NCBI GenBank assembly: GCA_964352675.1
Contig: CAYGSN010000009.1
Coordinates: 11,240 to 75,239, forward strand
Source: CAYGSN01 sp964352675
Lineage (GTDB): Bacteria > Pseudomonadota > Alphaproteobacteria > Micavibrionales > Micavibrionaceae
Length of the DNA: 64,000 nucleotides
Direction: 5' to 3'
Below, piece by piece: positions 44,670 through 52,678 of this stretch; within the stretch, counting starts at the first letter, position 1; each line of letters starts with the position of its first letter. Under the pieces are notes generated by a model, which saw only the letters and a program-made list of their open reading frames with translations, did not search any database and had not been told where the DNA came from. The position numbers were made by a program, and so were the translations under genes.

Positions 44670-45884
44670 CTATCGCAAATCCCAGTACAGATCAAAGAGG
44701 CGTTCATGCTCGCGGATGGCATAACGGTCAGTCATTCCCGCAATATAATCCGCCACCACACGCGCCAAAGCCGCATCATCCTTGGCTCCCCCGGCCTCTT
44801 CCACGCGGCGCTGCCAGTTATCCGGCAGGACGGATGGGTTATCCGTAAAAGCTGTGAATAAATCCGTGACAATCCGCTCAACCTTCAGCCAGATGCGCTG
44901 CATCGTATAGTGTTTATACATACGCTCAAACAGGAAAGCCCGCAGATGATCTACCTTTTCGCGCATTTCATCGGAGAATGCGACGATCTGCTGGCCCGCC
45001 ATGCGGATATCCTCAACGCTGGTCGGATTTACAGCCTTCAAACGGCGATTCGATTCGGCCAGAACATCTTCGACCATCACCCCAATCATCTCACGGATCA
45101 TTTCCTGCACCAGATAACGCTCACGCAAATCACTATATTCGCTTCGGATATTCTCCAAAACCTGTGCCAGTAAAGGGATTTTCTCCAGATCCTTGATGGT
45201 AAACAGCCCCGCGCGCAGCCCATCTTCGACATCGTGATTATTATAGGCAATGTCATCGGACAGTGCGGCCACCTGCGCCTCCAGCGAGGCATGGGTGTCC
45301 AGGCGCATATCGCGCTGGGCTTGCAGCTCCTCAACGGCCGTGAAGATAGGTTTTCCGGACATAGGGCCGTTATGTTTGACGACTCCTTCCAGCGATTCCC
45401 AGGTCAGATTAAGCCCGTTCCATTTCGGATATTTGCGCTCTAATGTCGTTAAAACCCGCAAGGATTGATCATTATGATCAAACCCGCCATAGGGCTCCAT
45501 GCAGCGCTTCAAATATTCCTCCCCTATATGCGCAAAGGGCGTATGACCCAGATCATGGGCCAGCGCGATGCCTTCGGCCAGATCCTCATTCACCATCAGC
45601 GCGCGGGCGATGGAACGGGTAATCTGCGCGACCTCCAACGTGTGGGTCAGGCGCGTGCGGTAATGATCGCCCTCATGATACACAAAGACCTGTGTTTTAT
45701 ATTTGAGGCGGCGAAAGGCACTGGCATGAATAATCCGGTCGCGGTCGCGCTGAAACGGTGTGCGGTTGCGGCTTTCGGGCTCATCGTGAATGCGGCCTTG
45801 CGTTTGATCGGGCCGGCACGCATAAGCCGCCAGCGGGAGGGCGCAATAATTATAGGCGGGTTGTTGTTCGGCAAGGTTGCTCAT
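44670..45884 (-). CDS. dgt: dGTP triphosphohydrolase-like HD protein
   Basis: A 404-residue HD-superfamily enzyme predicted to cleave dGTP to deoxyguanosine and triphosphate. It has RLTHTLEVAQITRSIAR with the first metal His (about residue 81), HDLGHTPFAHIGE (His/Asp, about 110-122), FDHNDQSLRVLT and DIAYNNHDVEDGLRAG. I start it at ATG 45884 (MSNLAEQQPA); the frame continues to 45950 but would overlap the erpA gene on the other strand. erpA starts 28 bases away in the opposite direction, so the two share a control region. In alphaproteobacteria this dgt type is common next to erpA. Confidence 0.92.
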   Translation of the reverse strand: MSNLAEQQPAYNYCALPLAAYACRPDQTQGRIHDEPESRNRTPFQRDRDRIIHASAFRRLKYKTQVFVYHEGDHYRTRLTHTLEVAQITRSIARALMVNEDLAEGIALAHDLGHTPFAHIGEEYLKRCMEPYGGFDHNDQSLRVLTTLERKYPKWNGLNLTWESLEGVVKHNGPMSGKPIFTAVEELQAQRDMRLDTHASLEAQVAALSDDIAYNNHDVEDGLRAGLFTIKDLEKIPLLAQVLENIRSEYSDLRERYLVQEMIREMIGVMVEDVLAESNRRLKAVNPTSVEDIRMAGQQIVAFSDEMREKVDHLRAFLFERMYKHYTMQRIWLKVERIVTDLFTAFTDNPSVLPDNWQRRVEEAGGAKDDAALARVVADYIAGMTDRYAIREHERLFDLYWDLR

Positions 45885-45906
45885 TTTGCTCTTTCCACTA
45901 TATAAT
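45877..45906 (+). promoter_or_regulatory. Promoter for erpA, probably leaderless
   Basis: TTGCTC (45877-45882) and an exact TATAAT (45901-45906) are 18 bases apart. The ATG of erpA (45913) follows the -10 after six bases, so the mRNA would begin at or next to the start codon. The element lies between the divergent dgt and erpA genes. Confidence 0.55.
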
Positions 45907-45912
45907 AGAGAT

Positions 45913-46230
45913 ATGAGCATAACCATTGATGACAGCGCCGTAAAGCGCATTGAAGAATTGCGGGAGCAACAGGGAAAGGACGCCCTGATGCTGCGCGTGA
46001 CCGTGGATGGCGGCGGCTGTTCCGGGTTTCAATATAAGCTCGAGCTGACCGATGATATCAGCGAAAAAGATCAGAAATTCGCCGATGCCGTTGTGACCGA
46101 TGATATTTCCCTGCCGTTTCTGGATGGATCTGTCATTAAGTTCGATCAAAGCCTGATCGGATCAGAATTCAAAATCGAAAACCCCAATGCCATCTCCGGC
46201 TGTGGATGCGGGACCAGCTTCGCGGTATAG
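45913..46230 (+). CDS. erpA: Iron-sulfur cluster insertion protein (ErpA/A-type carrier)
   Basis: A 105-residue A-type carrier that hands Fe-S clusters to target enzymes. The three cluster-binding cysteines are in VDGGGCSGFQYKL (about residue 36) and NAISGCGCGTSF (about 98 and 100). The longer frame from 45877 has no better start. ErpA rather than IscA is preferred because no isc genes are near and the neighbour is dgt, the usual alphaproteobacterial arrangement; the two are not separable by sequence alone. Confidence 0.93.
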   Translation: MSITIDDSAVKRIEELREQQGKDALMLRVTVDGGGCSGFQYKLELTDDISEKDQKFADAVVTDDISLPFLDGSVIKFDQSLIGSEFKIENPNAISGCGCGTSFAV

Positions 46231-46333
46231 GCGCATACTAAATACTAATAGGCACATACTATACGCCTCACTCTTGTTATTTTCCTCCAATCGCATAGCA
46301 TGAATTTTTGATACTGTTTTGAGGAAAACCATC

Positions 46334-46696
46334 ATGAGCAAACAAACCTTATATGAACGCATTGGCGGCAAGGATGCCGTGAACGCCGCTGTTGACCTGT
46401 TTTACCAAAAGGTTCTAGCCGACCCGCGTATCAATCATTTTTTTGAAAATGTCGATATGGTACGCCAGCGCGGGCATCAGAAAACCTTTCTGACCTATGC
46501 CTTTGGCGGTTTGCCAAATTATCCGGGTAAAAATATGCGTGAAGCACATAAGCACCTGGATCTGAATGAAGGGCATTTTAACGCTGTCGCAGAAAACCTT
46601 CAGGCTACATTGGTCGAGCTTGGTGTGGCAGAGGATTTAATCGCCGAAGTCATGACCATCGCCGCCAGCACTCATGATGACGTGCTGAATCTTTAG
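46334..46696 (+). CDS. Truncated hemoglobin, group I type
   Basis: A 120-residue two-over-two globin. LYERIGGKDAVNAAVDLFYQKVLADPRINHFFENVD (about residues 5-40) is the group I pattern with the Tyr-containing GG-x-x-A-x-x-x-x-V-D-x-F-Y start, and AHKHLDLNEGHFNAVAENL supplies the proximal His (about 80) region. Such proteins bind O2 or NO and are often linked to nitrosative stress. ATG 46334 has GAGG ten bases upstream. Monocistronic or ahead of xth. Confidence 0.9.
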   Translation: MSKQTLYERIGGKDAVNAAVDLFYQKVLADPRINHFFENVDMVRQRGHQKTFLTYAFGGLPNYPGKNMREAHKHLDLNEGHFNAVAENLQATLVELGVAEDLIAEVMTIAASTHDDVLNL

Positions 46697-46734
46697 GGCT
46701 TGCACCCTCCGCACCAACTGCTAGTTTCAATCCC

Positions 46735-47490
46735 ATGAAAATTGCCTCATGGAACGTCAACTCAATCAAAGCCCGGCTGGAGCATGTTCAACGCTACCTG
46801 AGCGAAACATCGCCTGATGTTCTGATGATTCAAGAGCTTAAAGGCAAAAATTTCCCGGCCGATCAGTTTAAGGGTTACCACACCGCCGCTGTCCCGCAAA
46901 AAGCCTATAATGGCGTGGCCGTGTTTAGCAAAACCGCGATTGATATAAAGCTTGAGGCTCTGCCCGGCGATGAGTCGGATGAGCAGGCGCGCTATATTGA
47001 GTTTGAGACGAATGGGCTGCGCCTTATCAATATCTATGCGCCAAATGGCAATCCGGTCGATAGCGAAAAATATCCTTATAAGCTGAGCTGGATGGAGCGG
47101 CTTTACACGCGCCTACAGGCTTTGCGTGAAGACAATATTCCCCTTGCCATAGGCGGCGATTTCAACATCATCCCGGAAGACAAAGACTGCCATGATCCCA
47201 AGGCTTGGGAAGGAGATTCGCTGTTCCGCCCGGAATCACGCGCGCAATGGCGCCGTATCCTCAATCTTGGCCTGATCGATGCGTTTCGTATTTTTGATGG
47301 GCGCACCGGCCAGTATACGTTCTGGGATTATCAGGCCGGTGCCTGGCAAAAAGATAACGGAATCCGGATTGACCATTTCCTTTTATCCCCGGAGTTAACC
47401 GACCGCGCCGTAAATTGCACGATTGACCGCGTGCCGCGGGGATGGGATAAAGCATCCGATCACACCCCGATAACCGTGGAGATAAAATAA
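46735..47490 (+). CDS. xth: Exodeoxyribonuclease III family protein
   Basis: A 251-residue endonuclease/exonuclease/phosphatase-fold enzyme for base-excision repair. SWNVNSIKARLEHV (about residues 5-18), the metal-binding Glu in IQELKGKNFP, GGDFNIIPED (Asp/Asn about 140), and the C-terminal RIDHFLLSPEL with SDHTPI (catalytic Asp-His pair) are complete. A TTGCAC-16-TAGTTT element ends seven bases before the ATG and no Shine-Dalgarno sequence is seen, another possible leaderless start. A short 2-base spacer leads into the next gene. Confidence 0.94.
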   Translation: MKIASWNVNSIKARLEHVQRYLSETSPDVLMIQELKGKNFPADQFKGYHTAAVPQKAYNGVAVFSKTAIDIKLEALPGDESDEQARYIEFETNGLRLINIYAPNGNPVDSEKYPYKLSWMERLYTRLQALREDNIPLAIGGDFNIIPEDKDCHDPKAWEGDSLFRPESRAQWRRILNLGLIDAFRIFDGRTGQYTFWDYQAGAWQKDNGIRIDHFLLSPELTDRAVNCTIDRVPRGWDKASDHTPITVEIK

Positions 47491-47491
47491 A

Positions 47492-48142
47492 ATGCGAAGC
47501 GTATCGTATCTTAATATAACCGTTTTCTGCCTCGGCCTTTTCATTCTGTCTGTATCCCTTTCTGGATGCGAGACTTTGGGAAACTACGAAGATTATCTTG
47601 CAAAAAGAACGCTGACAAAATCTGACGGCCGGAGCGTATCGCATTGCCATGGATATGGTTGTAAATTCATTAAAAATTACGAATTGAGCCTTGACGAATG
47701 GGCGCGCATCGATGCCTATTTCGAGCCGCCCTCCACCAGCGCCGCCGAAGAGCGCGACAGGCTGGAACAGGCCATTGCGGAATTTGAACGGATTATCGGC
47801 CCGAAAGCCGGAACGGACGGCGATATCAAAGATACATTTTACCGTTTCGGCAGCGGCCAGCTCGACTGCGTGGATGAAAGCACGAACACCACCGTCTATA
47901 TGTCGGCCCTACAGGAGCGCGGACACCTGAAATTCCATACGATCAGCGCCCCGGATGTGAGCATCCCCATCATCCATTCCCGACGCTGGCCGCACCAGAC
48001 CGCCGTGATCATCGACAATGAAACCGGTGACAAGTACGCCGTCGATTCATGGTTCCGCGACAATGGCGAACAAACCGACGTGGTTCCGCTCGACACATGG
48101 AAGGATGGCTGGAGTCCCCGATGGGAAAAAGAAGGGCGATAA
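47492..48142 (+). CDS. Lipoprotein with transglutaminase-like cysteine pattern
   Basis: A 216-residue lipoprotein. The signal has a hydrophobic stretch (about residues 10-24) and lipobox LSGC with Cys at about 26. In the mature part LDCVDESTNTTVYMSALQERG (Cys about 130; quoted in part), PHQTAVIIDNETGDKYAVDSWF (His about 170, Asp about 189) give the Cys-His-Asp order of the transglutaminase-like / BTLCP cysteine peptidases. Another gene in this window (28252-29094) has the same plan with a different sequence. Directly downstream of xth with 1 base between them; function unknown. Confidence 0.65.
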   Translation: MRSVSYLNITVFCLGLFILSVSLSGCETLGNYEDYLAKRTLTKSDGRSVSHCHGYGCKFIKNYELSLDEWARIDAYFEPPSTSAAEERDRLEQAIAEFERIIGPKAGTDGDIKDTFYRFGSGQLDCVDESTNTTVYMSALQERGHLKFHTISAPDVSIPIIHSRRWPHQTAVIIDNETGDKYAVDSWFRDNGEQTDVVPLDTWKDGWSPRWEKEGR

Positions 48143-48190
48143 CTTTTCAGAAGTGATTTTCCTCAAAACGCATGCTACATTGGATTCGTC

Positions 48191-49114
48191 ATGATGAATT
48201 TTTTCAAATCCGTTCCCGTTTTTGCCACCCTGTCCCTGGCTCTTATTCTTGGTGCCTGCGTCAATCCGCTGGATGAGGAAACCGCCAAGCGCGTCAGCGC
48301 TCCGGCGCAGCTAATTGAGCGCTCCATTCCGGCCGGTGATTATGCGATCAAGGCCTTTGAGCGTATGCATGAAACTGTGGCCCCGGCCCGCATCTATATA
48401 GAAGGCGACGGCACGGGCTTTACGGTTGTTGATTATTCGCCGACACCGTCCAATCCGCTCGGCCTGCATCTGGCGGCCTATGACAACGCGGTAAATGTCG
48501 GCTATCTGGCGCGCCCCTGCCAATACACGGACAGCGCCAATGCGCCCGGCGCCTGCGATCCGGTGACATGGAAAGACCTGCGCTTCAGCCCTGAGATACT
48601 GGCTGTCTATCAACAGGCGCTGGACAACATCAAACGCAAATACAGCATCACCACCTTCCAGCTTGTCGGCTTTGACGGCGGTGCAACGATTGCTGCCCTG
48701 CTGGCCGCCAGCCGCGATGACGTGGTTAGCCTGCGCACCGTCGCGGGCATATTGGACCATAAGGAATTTACGACCTATCACCAGCAAGCTGCGCTGGAGC
48801 TGGGGCTCAATCCGCCCGATTTCTCCAACCGCCTGGCCCTGATTCCTCAAGTGCATTTCATTGGCGGACAGGATGAGCGCGTGCCGCCATCTGTCCTGCA
48901 CAGCTATCTGCAGTCCCTGCCGACGACCGATTGCGTGCAATACCAGATGATTCAGGAGGCCGAACATTTTGATGGCTGGGTGAATATCTGGCCGGAATTG
49001 CTGCGAACCCAGCCTGTCTGCGCCATCCCCGCTCGTCCGGACTTCTTCGAAGAACTTGAGGCCACGCAACCGGAACGAATTTTCCGACCGCGCATGAAGC
49101 CCGGCAAGAAATAG
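48191..49114 (+). CDS. Lipoprotein with alpha/beta-hydrolase fold, nucleophile position Asp
   Basis: A 307-residue lipoprotein: basic start, hydrophobic h-region, lipobox LGAC (Cys about 23). The mature protein follows an alpha/beta-hydrolase plan: strand-elbow-helix in FQLVGFDGGATIAALLAAS (about 158-176), where the usual G-x-S-x-G is G-F-D-G-G, a possible acid in FIGGQDERVPP and the His in EAEHFDGW. An Asp at the elbow occurs in haloalkane dehalogenases and epoxide hydrolases, but these lack the lipoprotein context; it could also be an inactive fold. Substrate unknown. Confidence 0.65.
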   Translation: MMNFFKSVPVFATLSLALILGACVNPLDEETAKRVSAPAQLIERSIPAGDYAIKAFERMHETVAPARIYIEGDGTGFTVVDYSPTPSNPLGLHLAAYDNAVNVGYLARPCQYTDSANAPGACDPVTWKDLRFSPEILAVYQQALDNIKRKYSITTFQLVGFDGGATIAALLAASRDDVVSLRTVAGILDHKEFTTYHQQAALELGLNPPDFSNRLALIPQVHFIGGQDERVPPSVLHSYLQSLPTTDCVQYQMIQEAEHFDGWVNIWPELLRTQPVCAIPARPDFFEELEATQPERIFRPRMKPGKK

Positions 49115-49227
49115 CCCTTTAATTGTAAAAGCCCCTTTGTATGGTTTTTTGCGCCTTGAAACTAGGAATAAAGTCCTACACCTTCAACCCCATGATGCGC
49201 CCCCCACAAGAAAGAAGGACCGCAAGC

Positions 49228-49632
49228 ATGAAACGCAGCTTCGGATTCGGCGTCGGATGCGCCAAAACAGTTTTCAAGCAGCCGATGCCCGGCCCCTTCG
49301 TCCCTGCGCCTGTAACCTTTGACGGCACGAATGATTTCTTCCTGCGCGAAGCTCCGTACATGAACGGGGGCAGCCCCTCCCGCCAGCTCACATGTGTGGC
49401 TCTCATCGCCCCGCCGACCATGAGCACCGGCGCAAAAAACCCTGTCTTCAGCGCCAACGCCATCAATAAAGACTGCCTGGCTTGCTGGGCGGTCGGCAAT
49501 ACCGACGATATGGTCCAGCACAATGCCTGGCGGGAGGCGCAGGCGCCCGACGCCGATCTCAACGAGGACGGTCAGACCGACAGCCCCGCAGAACGCAAAA
49601 GCTGGTGGGAAGACGCCCTGACGCGCACATAA
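49228..49632 (+). CDS. Possible LamG-like fragment (134 aa)
   Basis: From ATG 49228 (GAAGGA eight bases upstream) a 134-residue protein. It includes TFDGTNDFFLREAP and NPVFSANAIN, phrases reminiscent of concanavalin/LamG-like domains in phage tail and surface proteins, which normally exceed 150 residues. The end has a Ca-binding-like DADLNEDGQTDS. No signal peptide is present. It may be a degraded or truncated part of a larger gene, or a short stand-alone protein. Overlapping opposite-strand frames look like shadows. Family assignment is tentative. Confidence 0.35.
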   Translation: MKRSFGFGVGCAKTVFKQPMPGPFVPAPVTFDGTNDFFLREAPYMNGGSPSRQLTCVALIAPPTMSTGAKNPVFSANAINKDCLACWAVGNTDDMVQHNAWREAQAPDADLNEDGQTDSPAERKSWWEDALTRT

Positions 49633-49654
49633 TCACAAATATGGTAAGTTTTTA

Positions 49655-49683
49655 TTGACAAATCATTTATGGGAATGTACTGT
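49655..49683 (+). promoter_or_regulatory. Putative promoter firing rightward toward the inverted repeat
   Basis: TTGACA (49655-49660, exact), 17-base spacer, TACTGT (49678-49683). The -10 is weak. A start near 49690 would give a short RNA of about 95-100 nt ending at the T-run. Confidence 0.4.
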
Positions 49684-49689
49684 CTCGAA

Positions 49690-49787
49690 ACTTTTCAGTC
49701 CATAGGAATGCCCTTTGTAGAGACGTCTGCCTATAACTTGTGTGTGGGAAATTAAAAAGCAGACGGCTCCACAAAGGGCATTTTTTA
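49690..49787 (+). ncRNA. Candidate small structured RNA
   Basis: Two 24-nt arms (49707-49730 and 49759-49782) pair with only two mismatches around a 28-base loop. The stem is followed by TTTTTT at 49781-49786. Together with an upstream exact -35 this has the architecture of a small RNA ending in an intrinsic terminator. I recognise no Rfam family. A remnant mobile element (MITE-like) or a plain long terminator are alternatives. Confidence 0.4.
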
Positions 49788-49843
49788 TTCCCCAGAACTT
49801 ACCGCGTATTTTGCAAACCCGGCTCGGCCCTGAGATGGTCCGA

Positions 49844-49872
49844 TTTATACGTTCATTATGCATAATTGTCAA
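49844..49872 (-). promoter_or_regulatory. Strong putative promoter on the minus strand
   Basis: Read leftward: TTGACA (49867-49872, exact), 17-base spacer, TATAAA (49844-49849). Transcription would start near 49837 and run toward the inverted repeat, opposite to the other promoter and antisense to the LamG-like fragment. Confidence 0.5.
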
Positions 49873-49946
49873 GAAAAATTTTATATAAATTTCCTTGTAA
49901 GAAATATAGGTAAAAATATACACTAAGGTATGGGACGGCACAAAAT

Positions 49947-50648
49947 ATGATTACACCGCTGCAGATCACGCTTGCACGCACACTTTTAAGGCTTCAGCAA
50001 AATGAAGCAGCGGCTATGATCGGCATTTCCCCGCCCACACTCTCCAAGATAGAAAACAGCGAAAGCGACCCGCCGGTGTCCCGCATCCGCCAAATCCAGA
50101 ATTTTTATGAAAGCCGGGGGGTGGAGTTTCTGCCTGGCGAGGGCGTGCGCAAGACCGAGGCCAGCGTTTATGAAGGCAAAGAAGGCTTTGCGCTGTTCCG
50201 CCGCGATATCCTGACCGAAGCGGAAAAAGGCGATGCGGATATCTGCCAGAGTAACATTGATGAGCGCCTGTTCGATAAATGGGGCAAGGGCGAGGTCAAC
50301 AACCATTACCGTGGCACTATGGCCAAATTGCGTGAGAAATACCCGGAACTGCGCCACAGGACACTCTCCAAAGAAGGCGATATCCATTTTTCCGCCGGGA
50401 AACATTCCGAATATCGCTGGATACCTGAAAGCGAATTTGGCGATTTTCCCTTTTATATCATGGGCAATAAAACAGCGATGATCCTGTTTGAGGACAACCA
50501 CCTGACCATCATCATCCTGAATAACCCAAAGATTACAGCATTTTACAGAAAACAATTTGAAAAAATGTGGGAAAAAGCTATCATTCCCCCGGTAAACCCG
50601 AAAGACAATGTACCGCCGGAGGCTTTTGCCCCTGAGGATGACGAATAG
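49947..50648 (+). CDS. XRE-family HTH regulator with a C-terminal sensor-like domain
   Basis: A 233-residue protein. Residues 1-65 are an XRE/Cro-type HTH: ARTLLRLQQNEAAAMIGISPPTLSKIENSESDPP. The C-terminal part (about 160-215) has FYIMGNKTAMILFEDNHLTIIILNN then FRKQFEKMWEKAI (key residues KxF-x-x-x-W), a pattern seen at the end of TrmB-like and related transcription factors, where it contacts an effector. The middle is unfamiliar. It is followed, after 33 bases, by an SHMT-like enzyme gene it may control. Effector unknown. Confidence 0.75.
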   Translation: MITPLQITLARTLLRLQQNEAAAMIGISPPTLSKIENSESDPPVSRIRQIQNFYESRGVEFLPGEGVRKTEASVYEGKEGFALFRRDILTEAEKGDADICQSNIDERLFDKWGKGEVNNHYRGTMAKLREKYPELRHRTLSKEGDIHFSAGKHSEYRWIPESEFGDFPFYIMGNKTAMILFEDNHLTIIILNNPKITAFYRKQFEKMWEKAIIPPVNPKDNVPPEAFAPEDDE

Positions 50649-50681
50649 CCGCAAAAGGCAAAAACTGCGTAAACACTAACA

Positions 50682-51956
50682 ATGAGTAACGAAGACACCA
50701 CCATCGATCTGGTCAGGGCCTATGAACAGGCCCAGCAGGGCAGGAGACTCCGCCTCACAGCGGGCGAGAACGTGCCCTCCCCGCATCTTATTGAAGCCTT
50801 GCGATCCAGCCTTTCCGCGCGCTATGCCACGGCCAGTGGTCCGGGCGAGGGCAATGCCTGGGGCTATCCTTCTGCCGCCCTGCCCTGGCAGATTATCCAA
50901 AAAGCAGAACACACAGCCCTTGAAGTCTTTCGCGGCGCTCATGCCGATCTGCGCCCCGCCTCGGGCATTGTTGCGACCCATATCCTGCTCAGCGCGCTTT
51001 TGCGCCCCGGAGATAGTTTCCTGGCGATGGCCCCCGAAGACGGCGCGCATTTCACGACAGAGGAGATTGCGGTGTTCAAAGGCTATAACCGCGTGAACAT
51101 TCCCTCTCACACCCACACAAAAAAGGTCAACATGGCCGGCACGGTCAGAACCGCAGAGCAAAACGGAGCGAAACTTATTTTCTTCGATCCCAGCATGTTG
51201 CTGGATGCGGCCCCCATTGCAAAATTGCGCAAAGAATTGCCGCATATCGTGATTGCCTATGACGCCTCGCATCCGCTGGGGTTGATCGGCGGCGGAGCCT
51301 TTCCGAACCCGCTGGATGAGGGCGCAGATCTGCTGATCGGCGGTACGCACAAAACCCTTCCCGGTCCGCAGGGCGGTCTGATCATCTCCGCCCGCAAGCC
51401 GCAGGACCACAATCCAACGCGCTTGGTTTTCGAAAATATTGAGCGTTTTGAAGTGAACTACAAACCGGGGCGTATCGCCGCGCTGGGCGTTGCGCTGGAA
51501 GAAATCCGCGATTTTGGTGAATCTTATGCCAGGGAAAGCATCAATAACAGCCGCCTGCTCGGCCAGATCCTGAGCGAACAGGGGCTGGATATCGCCCGCG
51601 CAGCCAATGGCGAATTTACCAACACGCATCAGGTGCATATTATTTTGGGCGATAGAGCCGTGGCGGAAAAAGCAGTCAACGCACTGGAGGATGCACATAT
51701 CGACACCAATGCCACGCGCATTCCATTTTCCAAAGGGCGCTTCGGCCTGCGGATCGGACTGGCCGGAATCACAAGGCTGGGCATGAACAGAGAGGGCATC
51801 ATCAGAATCGCCAACCTGATTGCCGATACAGTGCTGGAGCGCCGGCCGGCAGGCAGTATCCGCGAAGACGTCATGGCCATCGCCGCGGCGCACACCGCCA
51901 CATTGTACACGCACAGGGACCCGGATCAGGGCCAGGGAAGAACGGTCAGTTTTTAA
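50682..51956 (+). CDS. Divergent SHMT-like PLP enzyme
   Basis: A 424-residue fold type I PLP enzyme of the serine hydroxymethyltransferase family. It keeps the PLP aspartate and following His (AYDASHPLGLIGGG), the Schiff-base block GGTHKTLPGPQGG (Lys about 225) and the substrate-carboxylate Arg region FGLRIGLAGITRLGMNREG (about 345-363). The N-terminal block differs: RYATASGPGEGNAWGYPSA replaces the canonical YAEGYPGKRYYGG, so the folate-pathway Glu of YAE is a Thr by my alignment. It may be a THF-independent aldolase, transaldolase or racemase. Position next to an HTH gene; a second genuine glyA is presumably elsewhere. Confidence 0.8.
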   Translation: MSNEDTTIDLVRAYEQAQQGRRLRLTAGENVPSPHLIEALRSSLSARYATASGPGEGNAWGYPSAALPWQIIQKAEHTALEVFRGAHADLRPASGIVATHILLSALLRPGDSFLAMAPEDGAHFTTEEIAVFKGYNRVNIPSHTHTKKVNMAGTVRTAEQNGAKLIFFDPSMLLDAAPIAKLRKELPHIVIAYDASHPLGLIGGGAFPNPLDEGADLLIGGTHKTLPGPQGGLIISARKPQDHNPTRLVFENIERFEVNYKPGRIAALGVALEEIRDFGESYARESINNSRLLGQILSEQGLDIARAANGEFTNTHQVHIILGDRAVAEKAVNALEDAHIDTNATRIPFSKGRFGLRIGLAGITRLGMNREGIIRIANLIADTVLERRPAGSIREDVMAIAAAHTATLYTHRDPDQGQGRTVSF

Positions 51957-51966
51957 AAGGAAAACA

Positions 51967-52041
51967 TGGTGCCACGAGAGAGAATTGAACTCTCGACCTC
52001 GTCATTACCAATGACGCGCTCTACCACTGAGCTACCGCGGC
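51967..52041 (-). tRNA. tRNA-Thr (GGT anticodon)
   Basis: On the minus strand a complete cloverleaf of 75 bases including an encoded CCA: acceptor GCCGCGG paired with TCGTGGC (two G-U), D-arm GCTC...GAGC, anticodon stem CGTCA/TGACG with loop TTGGTAA, T-arm GAGAG TTCAATT CTCTC. The anticodon is GGT, reading ACC/ACU threonine codons. Confidence 0.95.
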
Positions 52042-52090
52042 TATCAAGATCTGCCCTGTTTTAATGTTTTTCCGGCGGGCTGTAAAGTTT

Positions 52091-52602
52091 TTACTTCTTC
52101 AAATTTCTTACCAAAAACTCCATCCCCGCCTGATCCGCTTGTTGCGCCGCCTGTGCATCGCCCTTGATAAAGGCGCCGCGCTCTTCCAGGACACAATCCT
52201 GCGGATACCCATAGCCGATCGGCAGTGACGGCAAACCATCCAGATACGGGTGGTTAAAAGCATGGCCCTGCCCCTCATAGGTTTTGATCGCAATAGAAGC
52301 GCTGCTCGCGGCCAGATCCTCACATAAAGCCAGAGGCGTGATCTTATCGTGCGTTCCGGTGTGAATTTCGACCGGCACACCAGATGAGGCAGAGTCGTAG
52401 AGCCGTACGCCACACCAGGGATAATAGGCCAAATGCGCGGCAAACGGATCATGATCATAGCCAAAACGCTGATACATTGATTCATAGGCCGTATAAAGCG
52501 CAGGGGGATGCGGACATGGCGCCTCTTTACGGCTTGTGTTTCGGCGTAGCGGCGCAGGCCGCTAACACACCCAATACGGACAAAAAAAACCAGCCGTTTC
52601 AT
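52091..52602 (-). pseudogene. Remnant of a dienelactone-hydrolase-family lipoprotein gene
   Basis: The 3' part, 52091-52477, encodes a C-terminal hydrolase half: YYPWCGVRL, then the Asp-containing EIHTGTHDKITPL and the His in GQGHAFNHPYLD. The matching N-terminal half with the Cys/Ser nucleophile is missing. Upstream at 52602 an ATG opens a frame whose first residues (MKRLVF) would become a lipoprotein signal with a LAAC lipobox if the run of eight A (52582-52589, plus strand) were read as seven; that frame then stops. The best reading is a lipoprotein hydrolase gene broken by a run-length frameshift and an internal deletion. A functional short ORF from 52477 is possible but lacks the catalytic site. 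Confidence 0.6.
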
Positions 52603-52678
52603 TTTTCCCCAAATCTGCATAATCGAATCTGCAAAAACCCTAGCGCTCAGGATCGTTTTCTGACTAGTCTAATAATCC

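Larger units (their letters stand above)
49633..49946. other. Intergenic region with an inverted repeat and two converging promoters
   Basis: About 314 bases with no convincing protein-coding frame, lying between the LamG-like fragment and an HTH regulator. It is AT-rich and carries a 24-nt inverted repeat (49707-49782) followed by a T-run, flanked by one promoter on each strand. The frame on the minus strand 49663-49941 is rejected as coding. Confidence 0.5.

Noticed and set aside
49663..49941. 92-residue minus-strand frame across the inverted repeat
   Set aside because: It crosses the hairpin and both promoter elements, has no ribosome-binding site, and its composition is not protein-like.
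52108..52620. 170-residue minus-strand frame
   Set aside because: It combines a fragment of the lipoprotein signal region with an out-of-frame reading of the hydrolase remnant; the in-frame evidence supports a pseudogene instead.
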